A DNA stretch of 64,000 bases from Hemibagrus wyckioides (Eukaryota > Chordata > Actinopteri > Siluriformes > Bagridae): NCBI RefSeq assembly GCF_019097595.1, contig NC_080715.1, forward strand, positions 4,033,073 to 4,097,072. Direction: 5' to 3'. This document shows, piece by piece, positions 11,164 through 22,205 of this stretch. The notes below the pieces were generated by a model, which made no database searches, was not told the DNA's origin, and saw only the letters and a program-made list of their open reading frames with translations. Both the position numbers and the translations under genes were made by a program. Each line of letters opens with the position of its first letter. Positions within the stretch are counted from its first letter, which is position 1.

Positions 11164-12152
11164 TGAAATGGTAGTGTATATATATATATATATATATCCC
11201 ATGCCATTTCTCATGCTGTGCATCCAAACCCTAGACTGGGTCATAACATAATTGGCCCCTGGGGGGAGTGCTATTCATATTGAAAGTTGAGGAACACAAA
11301 TTAAAATTACTATCTCTCGGAAACTAAAGTCCAATCTTTTTGTGTGGTGCATTGATTGCTGAATTACATGGAAAACATAGCTACTTTCATCCAAGTAGCA
11401 TTCAACAGTCATTTTAAACAACTAGCATTTAGCTATCATCACAAACCTTGATAAATATGTCAGTGTATGGTCTAATTAAGGTTTTATTTATCTTGGCCAC
11501 TGGGCATGGTTTGTGAGGAGCTTTTGGACCCTGCTGATTACAGCTTGTGGCAATATTTATTGTGATTCTGATCATTTTTTGGAACATGCCATCACACATC
11601 AGTCAATTGGAGTTTTTATTGAGTGATTTAAAGCTGTAAGTCATGATTGCTTTAATGGATCTGCACCATACTTGAAAGGCTGATAAAGGGCAAGATTCTG
11701 ACCAAAGTTTGTGTTGTAGCCATTCCTTGGGCACAGAGTTGGACCAGACCAAAAGAAAATAAAAACTGTTCTGAAGTCATATTGGGCTGTGGTCATACAT
11801 AGGAAGCAAGCATGGGATAGTATTCAAATACAATCATTAGCCAATCAGCACACAGCAGGCATATTACTGAAGCAATCTTACTCACATTGGCCACTATGGT
11901 GTCTGTGCACACAAAAACAAGAATATCCATTGGAAAAGAAGGTATGCAGTGAAAGTTTATTTTGATTGTTTCTTTTGCATAACCTCGAAAAAACTGATTC
12001 TTAGATCATTCAGCTCAGCCGTCAGAAATTTGTAATTAGCAGCTTCATATGTGAAAACTACTTTTCAAACTGGTTGTATGATTTTTTTCAATCTACAACA
12101 ACAACAATGACTAAAAGAGCAGCTTAAATGGTCCGTGTACTCTTTGGTATTT
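11164..12152. other. Unassigned intergenic DNA
   Basis: It starts with a short TA microsatellite (about 11178-11198). The rest has the feel of old repeats, but no family is recognised and no gene is supported. Confidence 0.35.
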
Positions 12153-12431
12153 GAAGTTTCTTTTTATAAACAGAAACAAAACAAAAACAAAAATGAAATC
12201 TTTTTTTAATTCTGTGATGAAAATGTCAGACACCTTTTTAAAATTAGACTTGATTTTCTTTCCTCATTTATACTTTAAATAAAGTTCTATAGAAACGGAA
12301 AAGCAGCTGCATTTTCTTTGTCTAAAACCGGAAGTGTCTCTTCTTCTGTCATTTGTGGCAACGTGCAGTCTTCATAATTAAAGAATTATTTCATTTTCAT
12401 TTTTTTGTTTCTGTTTATAAAAAGAAACTTC
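12153..12431. mobile_element. MITE candidate with 29-bp inverted ends
   Basis: GAAGTTTCTTTTTATAAACA at 12153-12172, extended by GAAACAAAA, is repeated as its reverse complement at about 12403-12431. About 220 bp separates the arms, and the interior is non-coding. No clear target duplication is seen. Confidence 0.5.
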
Positions 12432-13369
12432 CACCAAATATTTACTCATGTTCACAAAATGTTCCAACAAGAACTTATTGTAGAAAAAAACAACCACTAA
12501 ATATTTTCTTATAAGTTCACAATGTTCTATGAATTGTTCGTAATGCCATAAATGTAACTACAGAACCTATGTGGACAAACAAATGTTACAAAAAGAAATT
12601 CTAAATATTTTGAAGAAGAAAATTTGTTTATTGTTTATATTTCATTAGAATACCTTTTATTGGCTATTGGATTGAGTTTGGAAATGATCTTGATTATCCA
12701 ATCGTACAGAAAAAAAAATTTTAAGTAAAGAAAAAAGAGATTTAATGTCATTAAATATATAACTTGAGCTTATGTCTTCACTGACCTTTGTCTTTCAATT
12801 TTATTAATGTAGCTTGATATGACTAACGTTTACCAGCTCAGGCCGACATGGTTTGAGGTGAGGAACACATTGTATTCTTTCTGTTATTTTGTGTTTACTC
12901 TTTTAGTGTTACCTTTTTTATTTGCCAGAATTGCTCATTTATTCAGTTAGAAACACTATGTATCAGTCAGTTGACGCTTTAATGTTTTCAACACAGGTCT
13001 GCAGAGTCTTCCAAAATTGAGATACTTAAGAACTTTAAGAGTTGTATATAATTAAACACATGCCACCATTTACAATAAACAAATCTCTTTAGGAAAAGAA
13101 AAAAAGTATACAGTTTTCAATATATTTTGTTTGAAGGAGTCTTAATGGAGAAAGTGAATGTGATTTAAACTTTGGTGTTGCTGTTTTGGTTACCTTGTGT
13201 CTCCAGAACATCTTTGTACTGAATAGAGTGACGACTTGCTTATTCTGGCATCTCGTTTCCATTTTAGGGAACAGGGTTACATCCGAAACCTGAGACGTTG
13301 CTGTTAGGGTGTTCCTTTCTTCGTATTATTTACTCGCCTTATCATAAATCCTAAAAGTAGAAAGTAGTC
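12432..13369. other. Unassigned AT-rich DNA
   Basis: No gene or named repeat recognised. Confidence 0.35.
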
Positions 13370-14403
13370 TTTTTTGAAGAATTAAAAATACAAATACTAA
13401 TTAAAAACATAGACAACCAAGGGCTTGTTGAATGCTAGGGAAGGCAAAGTTAAAAATTAAAAGCAAACCAATTCAAAGTGTACAAAGTAACCATTATCTA
13501 ACATACATGCACAAACACAGCCATGGACATAAACATATAACATATAATGCTTCAACAACTAAACAGGAAAAACACAGAACTTAAATAGGGTGCCTAATAG
13601 GGAAATACAAATCAAGTGTGTGAAATCTAGAAAGGAAATTGAGCAGACAGCAAAAGATGACATTAAAAAATGAGTGAAGGTGCCCTCTGGTGGTCTGGAA
13701 AGGAAATGTCTGTGGTGTCTTAAGGGCCACTCATATAGCACCCACTCTTGGCAGACTTGATTGTATGGTGACCACAATAAGCCCTAAAGGGGGAGCCACA
13801 TCCTCCATGCATAAGAGGGCAGAGCGGCATCATCAACATAGCAAGAGGGCAAAAGTCACTTCCTCAGTGGGGCAGGGTGGAGGGGACTGTCTCAGCTGGG
13901 CAGAGAGATAGTGCAACCTTATTTGTAATGAGGAGTTGGTTTTTCACTTGAAGGGAAAGGCCTATGCTCTGCCAGCTCCTGCTCTAGAACTGCCTGTTCT
14001 GCTGCATCCATAACTAGTTGTAGCAATCTGTCATGGAATGGGGGTGAAGGTGGAGGCATGTGCACAAATCTTAATGGAGAACATAAAAACAAGGGCTTTG
14101 TAGAAACCAAAATACTAAAACAATAAAAGGGCTAGACAATGTAAACTCATATATGAAAATAAAGTCTATACACAGTGGAAACAGCAACCATAGTCTATCT
14201 GTACACACAAACATAGACATAAGAATAACACTCCAACCAACAGCGAGGGAAAACATGGAATTTAAATAGGGTGACTTATAGGGAAATACTAAACAGGTGT
14301 GCAAAATCAAGAAAGAAATCAAGAAGGAACAAAAGTAGAGAGTAAAAAATGAGTGAGTTACCTCTGCTGGTTTCGAACGGAATTGTCCCTGGTGGCTGTT
14401 ACC
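13370..14403 (-). mobile_element. Deleted Gypsy-like element: LTR B, gag start, LTR C
   Basis: On the minus strand, the 5' LTR is C (14029-14403). It is followed by a short internal part (about 13728-14028) whose frame contains MDAAEQAVLEQELAEHRPF, typical of a gypsy gag start. The left LTR, B, is about 13370-13727 with a blurred outer edge. Nearly the whole gag-pol region is missing. LTR B has a full CTCF consensus match (CCACCAGAGGGCAC) at 13680-13693, minus strand; C keeps a 12 of 14 match at 14357-14370. Confidence 0.6.
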
Positions 14404-14715
14404 CTCCCTCCTGCTACTAAGGCAAGTGATACAGCCCAGACTTTTTAAAAAGGGGTTGCATTTTAGTCAGTATTTCATGAATCATGAATCTTACAAACAA
14501 ATCCCTTTTTCACTGTTTCCTTGGGTTCACTGAAACGAATCAGCCTCAAGACACATTTACCTCTGCCACTGATTTTTTTGCTAACTTGCATAATATGCAA
14601 AACTTATTTTGCATGCTGACATCTGTAAATAATATGGCAGCCACTTGTCAACTGATACTGTTTGTGATTCAAACAGTTGTAACTCATGAGTGTTTGCACA
14701 AGGGCTAAGGTAACA

Positions 14716-14795
14716 AATAATTGTTACTCAGGTGATGTCAGTCCATTCAAGATGTAAGTTTATTCAAGCTAAAATTTGGTATGGCCCATCTATTT
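14716..14795. repeat. Dispersed repeat copy 2, left part
   Basis: This is the left half of the repeat seen whole at 7890-8130; the right half resumes at 15820-15905, beyond an LTR insertion. Confidence 0.5.
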
Positions 14796-15819
14796 TGTTG
14801 GAACTCAGAGTCCCCTCCGAGTGGACATATCACAGGGTGGAATCTTTAATTGTACCAATTTCTATTATTTCAATAATCTTATAACCAAATAAAGTCAATA
14901 AACTATAAAATACTTAGCCGGAATGAAGGAGATCTCAGTCAGCAGATGAGAAGAAGCAGGTTTCTTTATTCAGAGATGCAGTCAATCACATGCATTTCTG
15001 AAGAGAGCAGCTGGTCTAAAAAAAAAACCCCAAAATTCCCTTCTTCTTATACCTCAGACGCACCAAGTCGCCTCCTCTTCCAAATTTAAATATTTCTAGA
15101 AATTTCCACATTATACTCAATGTATGTATACTTTTAATCCCTCCTTCCTTAATTAACATACTTACTATATTTTCGTATTTGTCCCCATACCGCCCCCTTA
15201 GTTAAAACATCCTCCCTTTGATGACATCAAACAACCTTTCGGGTACATGATGTATACAACAATGTGCACGTACGCACGTACCGACCAACCTCGATGTTTT
15301 CGATGTGTCAAAATTAGTTGTGCTTCAATTTCTCGGAAAACCATACTTCTATTTCTAAGTTTAACTCTTTGTGTCTGGACCTAAATGTGTTCCTCTGTTG
15401 CTTATTAAGCAATGCTAAAGCTCATAAGATGCCTAGGTTATGTCTAGGTTATGTCTGTCTGGGTGACTATTCTTGGTGAAATTCCCCTGGCTTTGCACTT
15501 TTCAGCACAAAAACATCCCCTCTCAGCACTAATTCTGCATGATGATTATGAAAGTTACAAAAACATCCCCTTTTTCACCCATCTCAGCACTGCTTGATGA
15601 TTATGAAAGTTACACATGTGCATTAATCAAAAGCTCAAAAGCTCCAAAGCCTAATATTATAAAGGCTTACTCAAAAGCTTACCATTAATCCGAAGCTAAA
15701 TGATTTTGTTAGATATTTGGTAGATATTTGATATGTGATCGATAACCACTACTTCTGTGCAGAGCATTCTAAATCTAGGCTAATGTATGCTGTATGATAT
15801 CTGTGTAATTTCTCCGACA
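14796..15819 (-). mobile_element. 1-kb solo LTR, retrovirus-like
   Basis: It starts TGTTGGAACTC and ends CTCCGACA on the plus strand, giving matching short inverted ends. It interrupts a dispersed repeat whose uninterrupted copy at 7890-8130 shows the empty site. Flanking four-base words are ATTT on the left and ATGT on the right; the empty-site copy reads ATGT. On the minus strand AATAAA (14965-14970) is followed by a U5-like stretch. No gag, pol or env is present. Confidence 0.65.
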
Positions 15820-15984
15820 ATGTGCTATCCTGAACTATCCTGACATTTTAAACTATTCTCAGTAGGTATTTGACAGGGTTAACACTGAGCTATCATCATG
15901 ATTTTTGTATTTAATTATCTTAAATTAGTTATTTTATTAATGTTCTGGGAGTTTATTACTTATCTTCAGTAATAAGGTAAGTGC

Positions 15985-16145
15985 AAACATCCTCATTGCA
16001 GTCTCTGTTCTCCCAGACCTGCAGTATGTATTGAAGTTTTATGCAACACAGTGATAAGGCTGGATTGGGCATTGAGGCAGTGATACCAGGCTCTCTAGGG
16101 CCATTCACCCAGAACTATTTTCCATTAAGGTTTTCCATCTACTAT
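15985..16145 (-). pseudogene. C-type lectin pseudogene 2 (C-terminal part)
   Basis: It aligns by eye with 17910-18070 of the intact lectin gene: the last Cys-containing segment, the QCPIKHC-like segment (GATTGGGCATTGAGGCAGTG is identical in both), and the KWFRVNGE region. The N-terminal part is gone, and the frame is broken by substitutions and small deletions. Confidence 0.7.
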
Positions 16146-16229
16146 GGCCTGTCTGTATAAAGTGACATTGAAGGACAACCCACTTATTTAGCTAAACATT
16201 AAATATTAAATTCTTGGTGCAAGGAATGG

Positions 16230-17150
16230 AAATCACAATACTTCTTCTAGTGGAAGTGGGATTGTCCATTGAAGAGTCCAAATGCCTTGGAGTAGTTTGC
16301 AAGAATATGTTTTAAATATTATGGAAATTCTTAATTATTAAATTATAGTGTGTGTCTATATGATACAAAGGGCAATTTTTGATGGTTTCTGCAGATGGCT
16401 CAAGATTGATAAGACACTTAAGTGTACACTTAATTTTCCTAGAGAAATTTGTGTTTTGAGGCCAAAAACAGGAATAGCAGTCTTCAAGTTGTCATTTAAA
16501 ATGAGATTGCTTCTGACTGTGGTGGGTTTCTATCCAAAACTCTCATTCATAACGGGTGATAGTTGCCGAGTTGAAACACTGTCTAATGCCTGCTGCCTGA
16601 TTGACATGGTTTTTAGCATATAAATACAAATTTATACCAAATTATAGCTTCACTGGTCTTCTTCTCTGGCCCCTATATATGACCGTTCCCCAAATTTTGC
16701 ATGTGACCTAAAATTCATCTCCTGTACATGGATTTTTGTTCAAATACACGGAACCAGTAATACGTTACAACAGTTTAAGTATTTCTATATATATTTTTGT
16801 GTATTTTGTGTAATTGTATGAAAAAAATCTTACAACAACATGTCAAAAGTAGGTTTTGTATATAATGAATAATGCACCACTAAGAGCCATTTCATTTGTC
16901 TGAGTAGTGGCATAAAAAAGGCACTTATGTATGATATTTGATGTTGAAATGCTTTATTGTTTTAGGCTGCACAAAACAAAATTAAGAGAAAGAAAGAAGA
17001 GGAAGCTGCGGCTTAAATTTATCTGTTGCGTCAAGGTCAGTGCAAGCAAACATCATCAGATTTCCTATTCAAATGTGTCAAATGCAAACTAATAAAATGA
17101 GCCACTCTAGAATGATGCAACCTCAGCTGTCAAGTTGTCTGGGATTTTTT
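16230..17150 (-). repeat. Lectin-upstream module, copy 2
   Basis: The same ordered landmarks as copy 1 lie upstream of lectin pseudogene 2. TTTTAGGCTGCACAAAAC is near 16960, TCAAGGTCAGTGCAAGCAAA near 17032, and CTAGAATGATGCAACCTCAG near 17107. Colinearity with 5290-6050 argues for tandem segmental duplication, not independent repeat insertion. Confidence 0.65.
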
Positions 17151-17890
17151 CCTATTCCGTAGACAATATATTATCTAAAGAAGTCTAAATAGGTTTCTTA
17201 ATTCCATTAGATTTTAAACCATTAGTTGTCTAGTCTATTTCCTATGTATAACTATGAAAACTAACCACCAAGCATTTACTCACAAGTGCACAATATTTTA
17301 ACATGAACTTATTTAAGAAAGAATATACCCTGTTCCCTAATTTTAAATAATAATAGTATTATATAATAATATTAGAGTTTAAAAATAATGATTACATACT
17401 AAATAAAATCTAGGTCTGGATGAATTCTTAAAGGATGCTAAAGGATGGTGAGATTCTTCTTCTTCTGCTTGTAGAGAGTCATCTGTTTAAAAAGAGAAAA
17501 TAGATGCAGAAAAATTGAATGTGGTATATATTGTTGTCTTTCTAACAAATATCACACCATTACGACAGTAATATTATTTAATATTATTTATATATTTTAC
17601 TATTAGTAAATATCTCATAAAAGTGCTATGGTGACATAATTTGTTTATTTTTATTCTGGTAACAAAAATAGCTCCTAAAGAAAGCCACAGCTGGATAAAG
17701 TGTTGCCTGCATGCAGGACACGGACTGACTGATTATTGCTAAAAGTGCTAGTTTATGTAGCAAAAACAGAGTGCAGTGATACAAACAGTAAAAGGTACCA
17801 CTGCTGTTGTATGTCCAATCATATTAACAGACCAAAACTAACTATAATAAAATCCTGGTTAATAGTCTGGATGTTTATGTCTTGCCTTCA
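17151..17890. other. Spacer downstream of the intact lectin gene
   Basis: It contains ATCTAGGTCTGGATGAATTC near 17408, which recurs at about 21272 beside the 30-bp minisatellite. No gene supported. Confidence 0.4.
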
Positions 17891-18616
17891 TTAATAGCAG
17901 AGGAAATTAAGCTTCTCCTTGCAGTTTCTGTTCTCCCAGACTGATGTGTTGAAGTTGTAGGCGCCACAGCGACAGTGCTTGATTGGGCATTGAGGCAGTG
18001 ATACCAGTCTCCCCAGTGGCTCCCCGTTCACCCGGAACCATTTTCCATCGAGGAAACGCAGGTCTGTCCACATCCTAGTTGTTTGGGTTTGTTCAGCCTC
18101 TATTTTAAGCAGGTCTAGTAGTGTTTGTGAATTCACAAAGGCTAGGCTAGAGTAGTTAGCCTTGCAATGCTTCAGAGCCTCATCCCATGTTTTTTTCTCA
18201 TTCATCAATGTAAACCTCCGATTACAAATAGAAGGACAATAGCTCCTACAGCCAAAATCGCTCCAGCCGTATGTATTCAGAGCAACACAACTCTCACCTG
18301 GATCCCTATCATTTGGCTCATTGACGTTCCACTTTGTGAAATTAATTTCTTCTTTACCAGACCACTGCCAGGTTGTTGCATGTGTTGCAGTTCTATTTAG
18401 CCCAATCCAACCCCAAACGTTTAGCCATGTAACATTCACAGCTCTCTGGTTTTCATTTTCAGTCGTAATGGTAGCCAAATCTCCATACATCTTCCTGCAA
18501 TAGTTCTGAGCTGTGTCCCACGTCATTGGCAGAGGAACGAAAAAATATTCTCTTATCAGACTTACAGCCGTCCCAAAAAAAAGCAACAGATGACAGATAA
18601 AAAAAAAAGATTTCAT
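17891..18616 (-). CDS. Secreted C-type lectin with two CTLDs (intronless)
   Basis: A single uninterrupted frame of 241 residues. Residues 1-19 are a hydrophobic signal peptide. Lectin domain 1 spans about 23-131, with WIGLNR at 70-75, an EPN sugar-specificity motif at 100-102 (mannose/GlcNAc type in this family) and WSD at 118-120, in place of the usual WND calcium ligand motif. Domain 2, about 134-241, keeps the Cys scaffold (WxDLRFLDGKW, C240) but lacks EPN and WND, so it probably does not bind sugar through calcium. N-glycosylation sequons are at 61, 74, 92, 154 and 223. There is no transmembrane segment after the signal, so secretion is inferred. It resembles the fish CLEC20A/selectin-like CTL group; the exact orthologue is not known. 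Two decayed relatives lie nearby. Confidence 0.85.
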   Translation of the reverse strand: MKSFFFICHLLLFFGTAVSLIREYFFVPLPMTWDTAQNYCRKMYGDLATITTENENQRAVNVTWLNVWGWIGLNRTATHATTWQWSGKEEINFTKWNVNEPNDRDPGESCVALNTYGWSDFGCRSYCPSICNRRFTLMNEKKTWDEALKHCKANYSSLAFVNSQTLLDLLKIEAEQTQTTRMWTDLRFLDGKWFRVNGEPLGRLVSLPQCPIKHCRCGAYNFNTSVWENRNCKEKLNFLCY

Positions 18617-18659
18617 CTCTGCTGTTATGCCTCTATGCTCTCTAAACCTTTACTTGGAT

Positions 18660-18720
18660 TTCTACTGGATCAGCTCCCAGCTCGACTGAAACTAAAATAG
18701 TTTAAAGCACATGCAAATTA
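18660..18720 (-). promoter_or_regulatory. Candidate lectin promoter: octamer and TATA-like box
   Basis: On the minus strand ATTTGCAT (18711-18718), an exact octamer motif, is followed by a TTTAAA box near 18701. Both are about 90-105 bp before the start codon, in a suitable position for a core promoter of a gene without a 5' intron. Motif presence only. Confidence 0.35.
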
Positions 18721-19385
18721 GAATAACAGCGTCACTGTCAGTTCACCAAAACACCTAGATGTCCAGTTGAGTCACTTGAGGTCTTCAAGTGCCAAGTAAA
18801 GATATACTCTTCTAAAATTCTCTTCTTGCTGTACAGAGTTTCCCAACAGAGTTTTAGACTAAGTTTGATACCAGCTCTGCTGAAAACATGCAGACCAACC
18901 AAGCCAAGCTCACAGACACTGTGTGGAACATGAAAGGCACAAAAAGTCTGGACTTTGCTTCTGTTGTTCTGATGTTTATCACATTTTACACTGCCCTTCA
19001 TGCCCTTACCACAATCATAACAGCCATCTACAGATTGGGTCAATCTCAATAAACACCTCTTTAAGATGAGTCTTTTTAGATACTTATGCCCTCAGGTATT
19101 TTTCATTCTTGTTCTGATAAGCTAATTAAGGTCTCTCTATTATTTTAGCACTGATTCTAGTGCAGCTGGTAATAGACAGACCTATCACAGAGAACAGTTG
19201 TCCAACTACTGCAGAACCCGTTTTATATCCAAGCCTTGATGGAATATCCATAGTTTTTCGCTTTTATCTCATTTCTAGTGACCGTATCTTCCAAGTACTC
19301 CACTGTCCACAGCTTTCCTTGGATGCAGGCACACAATTCCCAGATCTCCTGGGCCAAGAGAAAGATCCTCAACTGATTAAGTCAA
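18721..19385. other. Unassigned DNA upstream of the lectin
   Basis: No gene recognised; a 103-codon open stretch at 18738-19049 has no domain and is treated as chance. Confidence 0.35.
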
Positions 19386-20330
19386 ATCAAGAAGCTTTTA
19401 TTGTCATTTTATTGTAAGGGTTAGAGTATGTGGGGTCATCCACAATGCTGCTGGCTATGTGGATGCAGTATGTATTGTAGATGTCCATGATAGAGGAAAG
19501 AGAGATCATCAGATGATCTCAGCTGTCCTTACTATCCAGTGCATGAGTCTTGCGATGTGCTAAGGATGCTCTCAATGGCTCAATGGTCTCCCTGGAAAAT
19601 GTGGTCAGGATGGGGGATAAGAGATAGGCTTTCCTCAGCCTTTGTAAAAAGTAGAGATCCTGCTGAGTGAGGAAGGTGACTGGGTGAGGAATTTGGTGCT
19701 CTTGACAATCTCTACATAGTATCCATTAATGTTCAGTGGAGAATAGTCTTTCTTTTGTGCTCTTCTGAAATAATCAGAAGATGCTGAAGATGTCAGAGGA
19801 CATCCGCTAGCGGACCACTCTGCCAGGAATGTTGTCTGGTCCAGCTGACTTGCATGGGTTAATTCTGTGTAGAGTTCTCCTTACATCAGTTAACAGGGGT
19901 AGATTTCCTCGCCTTCATGTTGTTCTGCACCTCAAACTGAATTCCAGTGGTAAATAAAATGGTCTGAATCGAACAGTCACAAACACTACTAGTGATGAGC
20001 AGTGGTTTAAAACTAGCACAGAGTTCTTGCACCATTTCTTGTTGATATAAACACACAAACTACCACCGCAAGCCTTACCGCACAGAGCTGCATGTCTGTC
20101 ATCACGAAACGAGGTTAGCCTGTCTAGCCGAATGGTGTTATCTGGAACTCTGTCACTGAACCACATCTCTGTGAAAACAAAAAACAGCTCTCTTTGTCTC
20201 TAAACTCACACTGTGTAGTCCACTGGAGTGGGATGTAGCCCAGTTTACTGTCCAGGGAGCAAACTTTGGAGAGTAGAATAGATGGGAAAGCTGGCCAGCT
20301 AGGGTTTTCTTTTAGCCTAGCATGGACACC
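19386..20330 (-). mobile_element. Second LINE family, collapsed copy (endonuclease and 3' end)
   Basis: On the minus strand, an endonuclease-type segment ([20 protein letters not shown], then GGSLCVYINKKWCKN, VTVRFRPFYLP) is encoded at 19915-20166. A linker follows, like VRRTLHRINPCKSAGPDNI, at about 19810-19890. The C-terminal RT end and 3' tail come next (GCTTCTTGA end at 19386). The RT core is deleted. It is the same family as the copies at 36840-36990 and 41385-43340. Confidence 0.75.
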
Positions 20331-20827
20331 CTCCTGCTGGCCGCACTGAATCGTGTTAACAGTGTGATTATTTGGGAAAAGGGGTAATTGCCTATGTAGA
20401 TTACACCTTGATCTATTTACTGTTTCTGGAAACCCATGTCAAGGAAATGTCATTTCTCCACCGGAATCAGCTTTACATCAATGGTGAGAAATTTGAATCC
20501 AGAGGTCATAGTCATTTTTGATTACAAGAATCCTGTGGCTCAACTTGCAGCAAACATGATGAGCTTTTTCTTTTCCAGGATCCAGTTCAACATTTCATAT
20601 CAACGTGGATCAAAGAATATCAATTTATCTGTTTGCTGATTGCCTTCTTAAAAAAAAAAAAAAAAGGCTTAGCATGTTTTGTCAATTAGCAAATTAACGC
20701 AGAAATTACTTGGCGCAATGTTGGCTTAAATTTCAGGGAATAAGAGGGGAGAAGAAATATTAGTGCATCCTATATGATTCTTGAGATGGACCAAAACCAA
20801 AAGGCTTGTGCTATTGGCAAAATCTGG
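20331..20827. other. Unassigned, possible 5' part of the LINE
   Basis: It contains an A run at about 20650-20666. No supported gene. Confidence 0.3.
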
Positions 20828-21300
20828 TGATTTTTTTAGGCTGCTTGAAAAGGAAGAAAAAGAAGAAGACAAATAAGAACAAAAGGAAGAAGAAAAGAGT
20901 ACTTCATGCTTGGACTCCTAAAAAGCACTGTAACTTCAGTTTCTCTGATGCTTCAAGGTCGGTACAAACAAATATCAAAATCTGGCAGACTTCCCATTCA
21001 AATGGGTCCAATGCAAACCAGTGTGATCCTCTCTAGAATGATGTAACCTCGGTTTTCAAGTAGTCTTGGGTTTTATGCTAGATTTCTAGATTTCTTTTCT
21101 TCTAAATATCTGAATCCACAAACATTTACTCAGACGTACATAAAGTATTAACATGAAGTACATCATTAGAACAACACCTGCTACAATTTTCACTGAGCCA
21201 ATTTAACTAATTTAATGCTATTTATATTACAGTATAAAAGTGATGAGTCAGGGTTTAATCGTACTACATAATATCTAGGTCTGCATGAATTCTAGAAGAA
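20828..21300 (-). repeat. Lectin-upstream module, copy 3
   Basis: It lies about 2.2 kb upstream of the intact lectin. Landmarks are TTTTAGGCTGC near 20836, CTTCAAGGTCGGTACAAACA near 20951 (the half-site has changed), CAAATGGGTCCAATGCAAAC near 21000 and CTAGGTCTGCATGAATTC near 21275. The minisatellite starts directly beyond. Confidence 0.6.
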
Positions 21301-21339
21301 TGCTAACTAAGGTTGATATTCTGCTTATTCCAGTTGTAG

Positions 21340-22205
21340 TGATCAGTGACTGGTTGTTGGGAGCAGTGGTGGTCAGCAGTTGGTCAGAGGAAGCAGTGGT
21401 GGTCGGTAATTTTTCAAAAGGAGCAGTGGTGGTCAGCGATTGGTTGTTCAGAGCAGTGGTGTTCAGCAATTGGTCAGAGGGAGCAGTGGTGGATAGTAAT
21501 TAGTCAGTGGAAGCAGTGGTGGGCAGTGATTGGTCAGAGTGAGCAGTTGTGGTCAGTGATTGGTCAGAGGGAGCAGTGGTTGTCAGCTACTGTATTGGTC
21601 AGAGGGAGCAGTGGTGCTCAGCGATTGGTCATTGGGAGCAGTGGTTAGCAATTGGTCGTTGGGAGCAGTGGTGGTCAGCGATTGGTCAGAGTTAGCAGTG
21701 GTGTTCAGCAATTGGTCAGAGGGAGCAGTGGTGGCCAGTGATTGGTCAGAGGGAGCAGTGGTGGTCAGCAATTGGTCAGAGGGAGCAGTGGTGGTCAGCG
21801 ATTGGTCAGAGTTAGCAGTGGTGTTCAGCAATTGGTCAGAGGGAGCAGTGGTGGCCAGTGATTGGTCAGAGGGAGCAGTGGTGGTCAGCAATTGGTCAGA
21901 GGGAGCAGTGGTGGTCAGCGATTGGTCAGAGTTAGCAGTGGTGTTCAGCAATTGGTCAGAGGGAGCAGTGGTGGTCAGCGATTGGTCAGAGTTAGCAGTG
22001 GTGTTCAGCAATTGGTCAGAGGGAGCAGTGGTGGCCAGTGATTGGTCAGAGGGAGCAGTGGTGGTCAGCAATTGGTCAGAGGGAGCAGTGGTGGTCAGCG
22101 ATTGGTCAGAGTTAGCAGTGGTGTTCAGCAATTGGTCAGAGGGAGCAGTGGTGGTCAGCAATTGGTCAGAGGGAGCAGTGGTGGTCAGCAGTTGTTCAAA
22201 GGGAA
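21340..22205 (-). repeat. 30-bp minisatellite with 120-bp higher-order unit
   Basis: About 29 tandem units of 30 bp. From 21661 on, four unit types alternate to make a 120-bp higher-order repeat, with one extra 60-bp step at 21961-22020. The period is a multiple of three and no unit contains a stop, so long frames stay open on both strands. The minus frame (21583-22161) reads as SDQSLTTTAP-type decapeptides, a Thr-rich mucin-like sequence; the plus frame (21560-22219) reads WSEGAVVVSD-type. No start context, signal peptide or splice partner is evident, so coding status is open. Confidence 0.9.

Noticed and set aside
21340..22205. CRISPR array
   Set aside because: Units are contiguous 30-mers without unique spacers, in a vertebrate genome.
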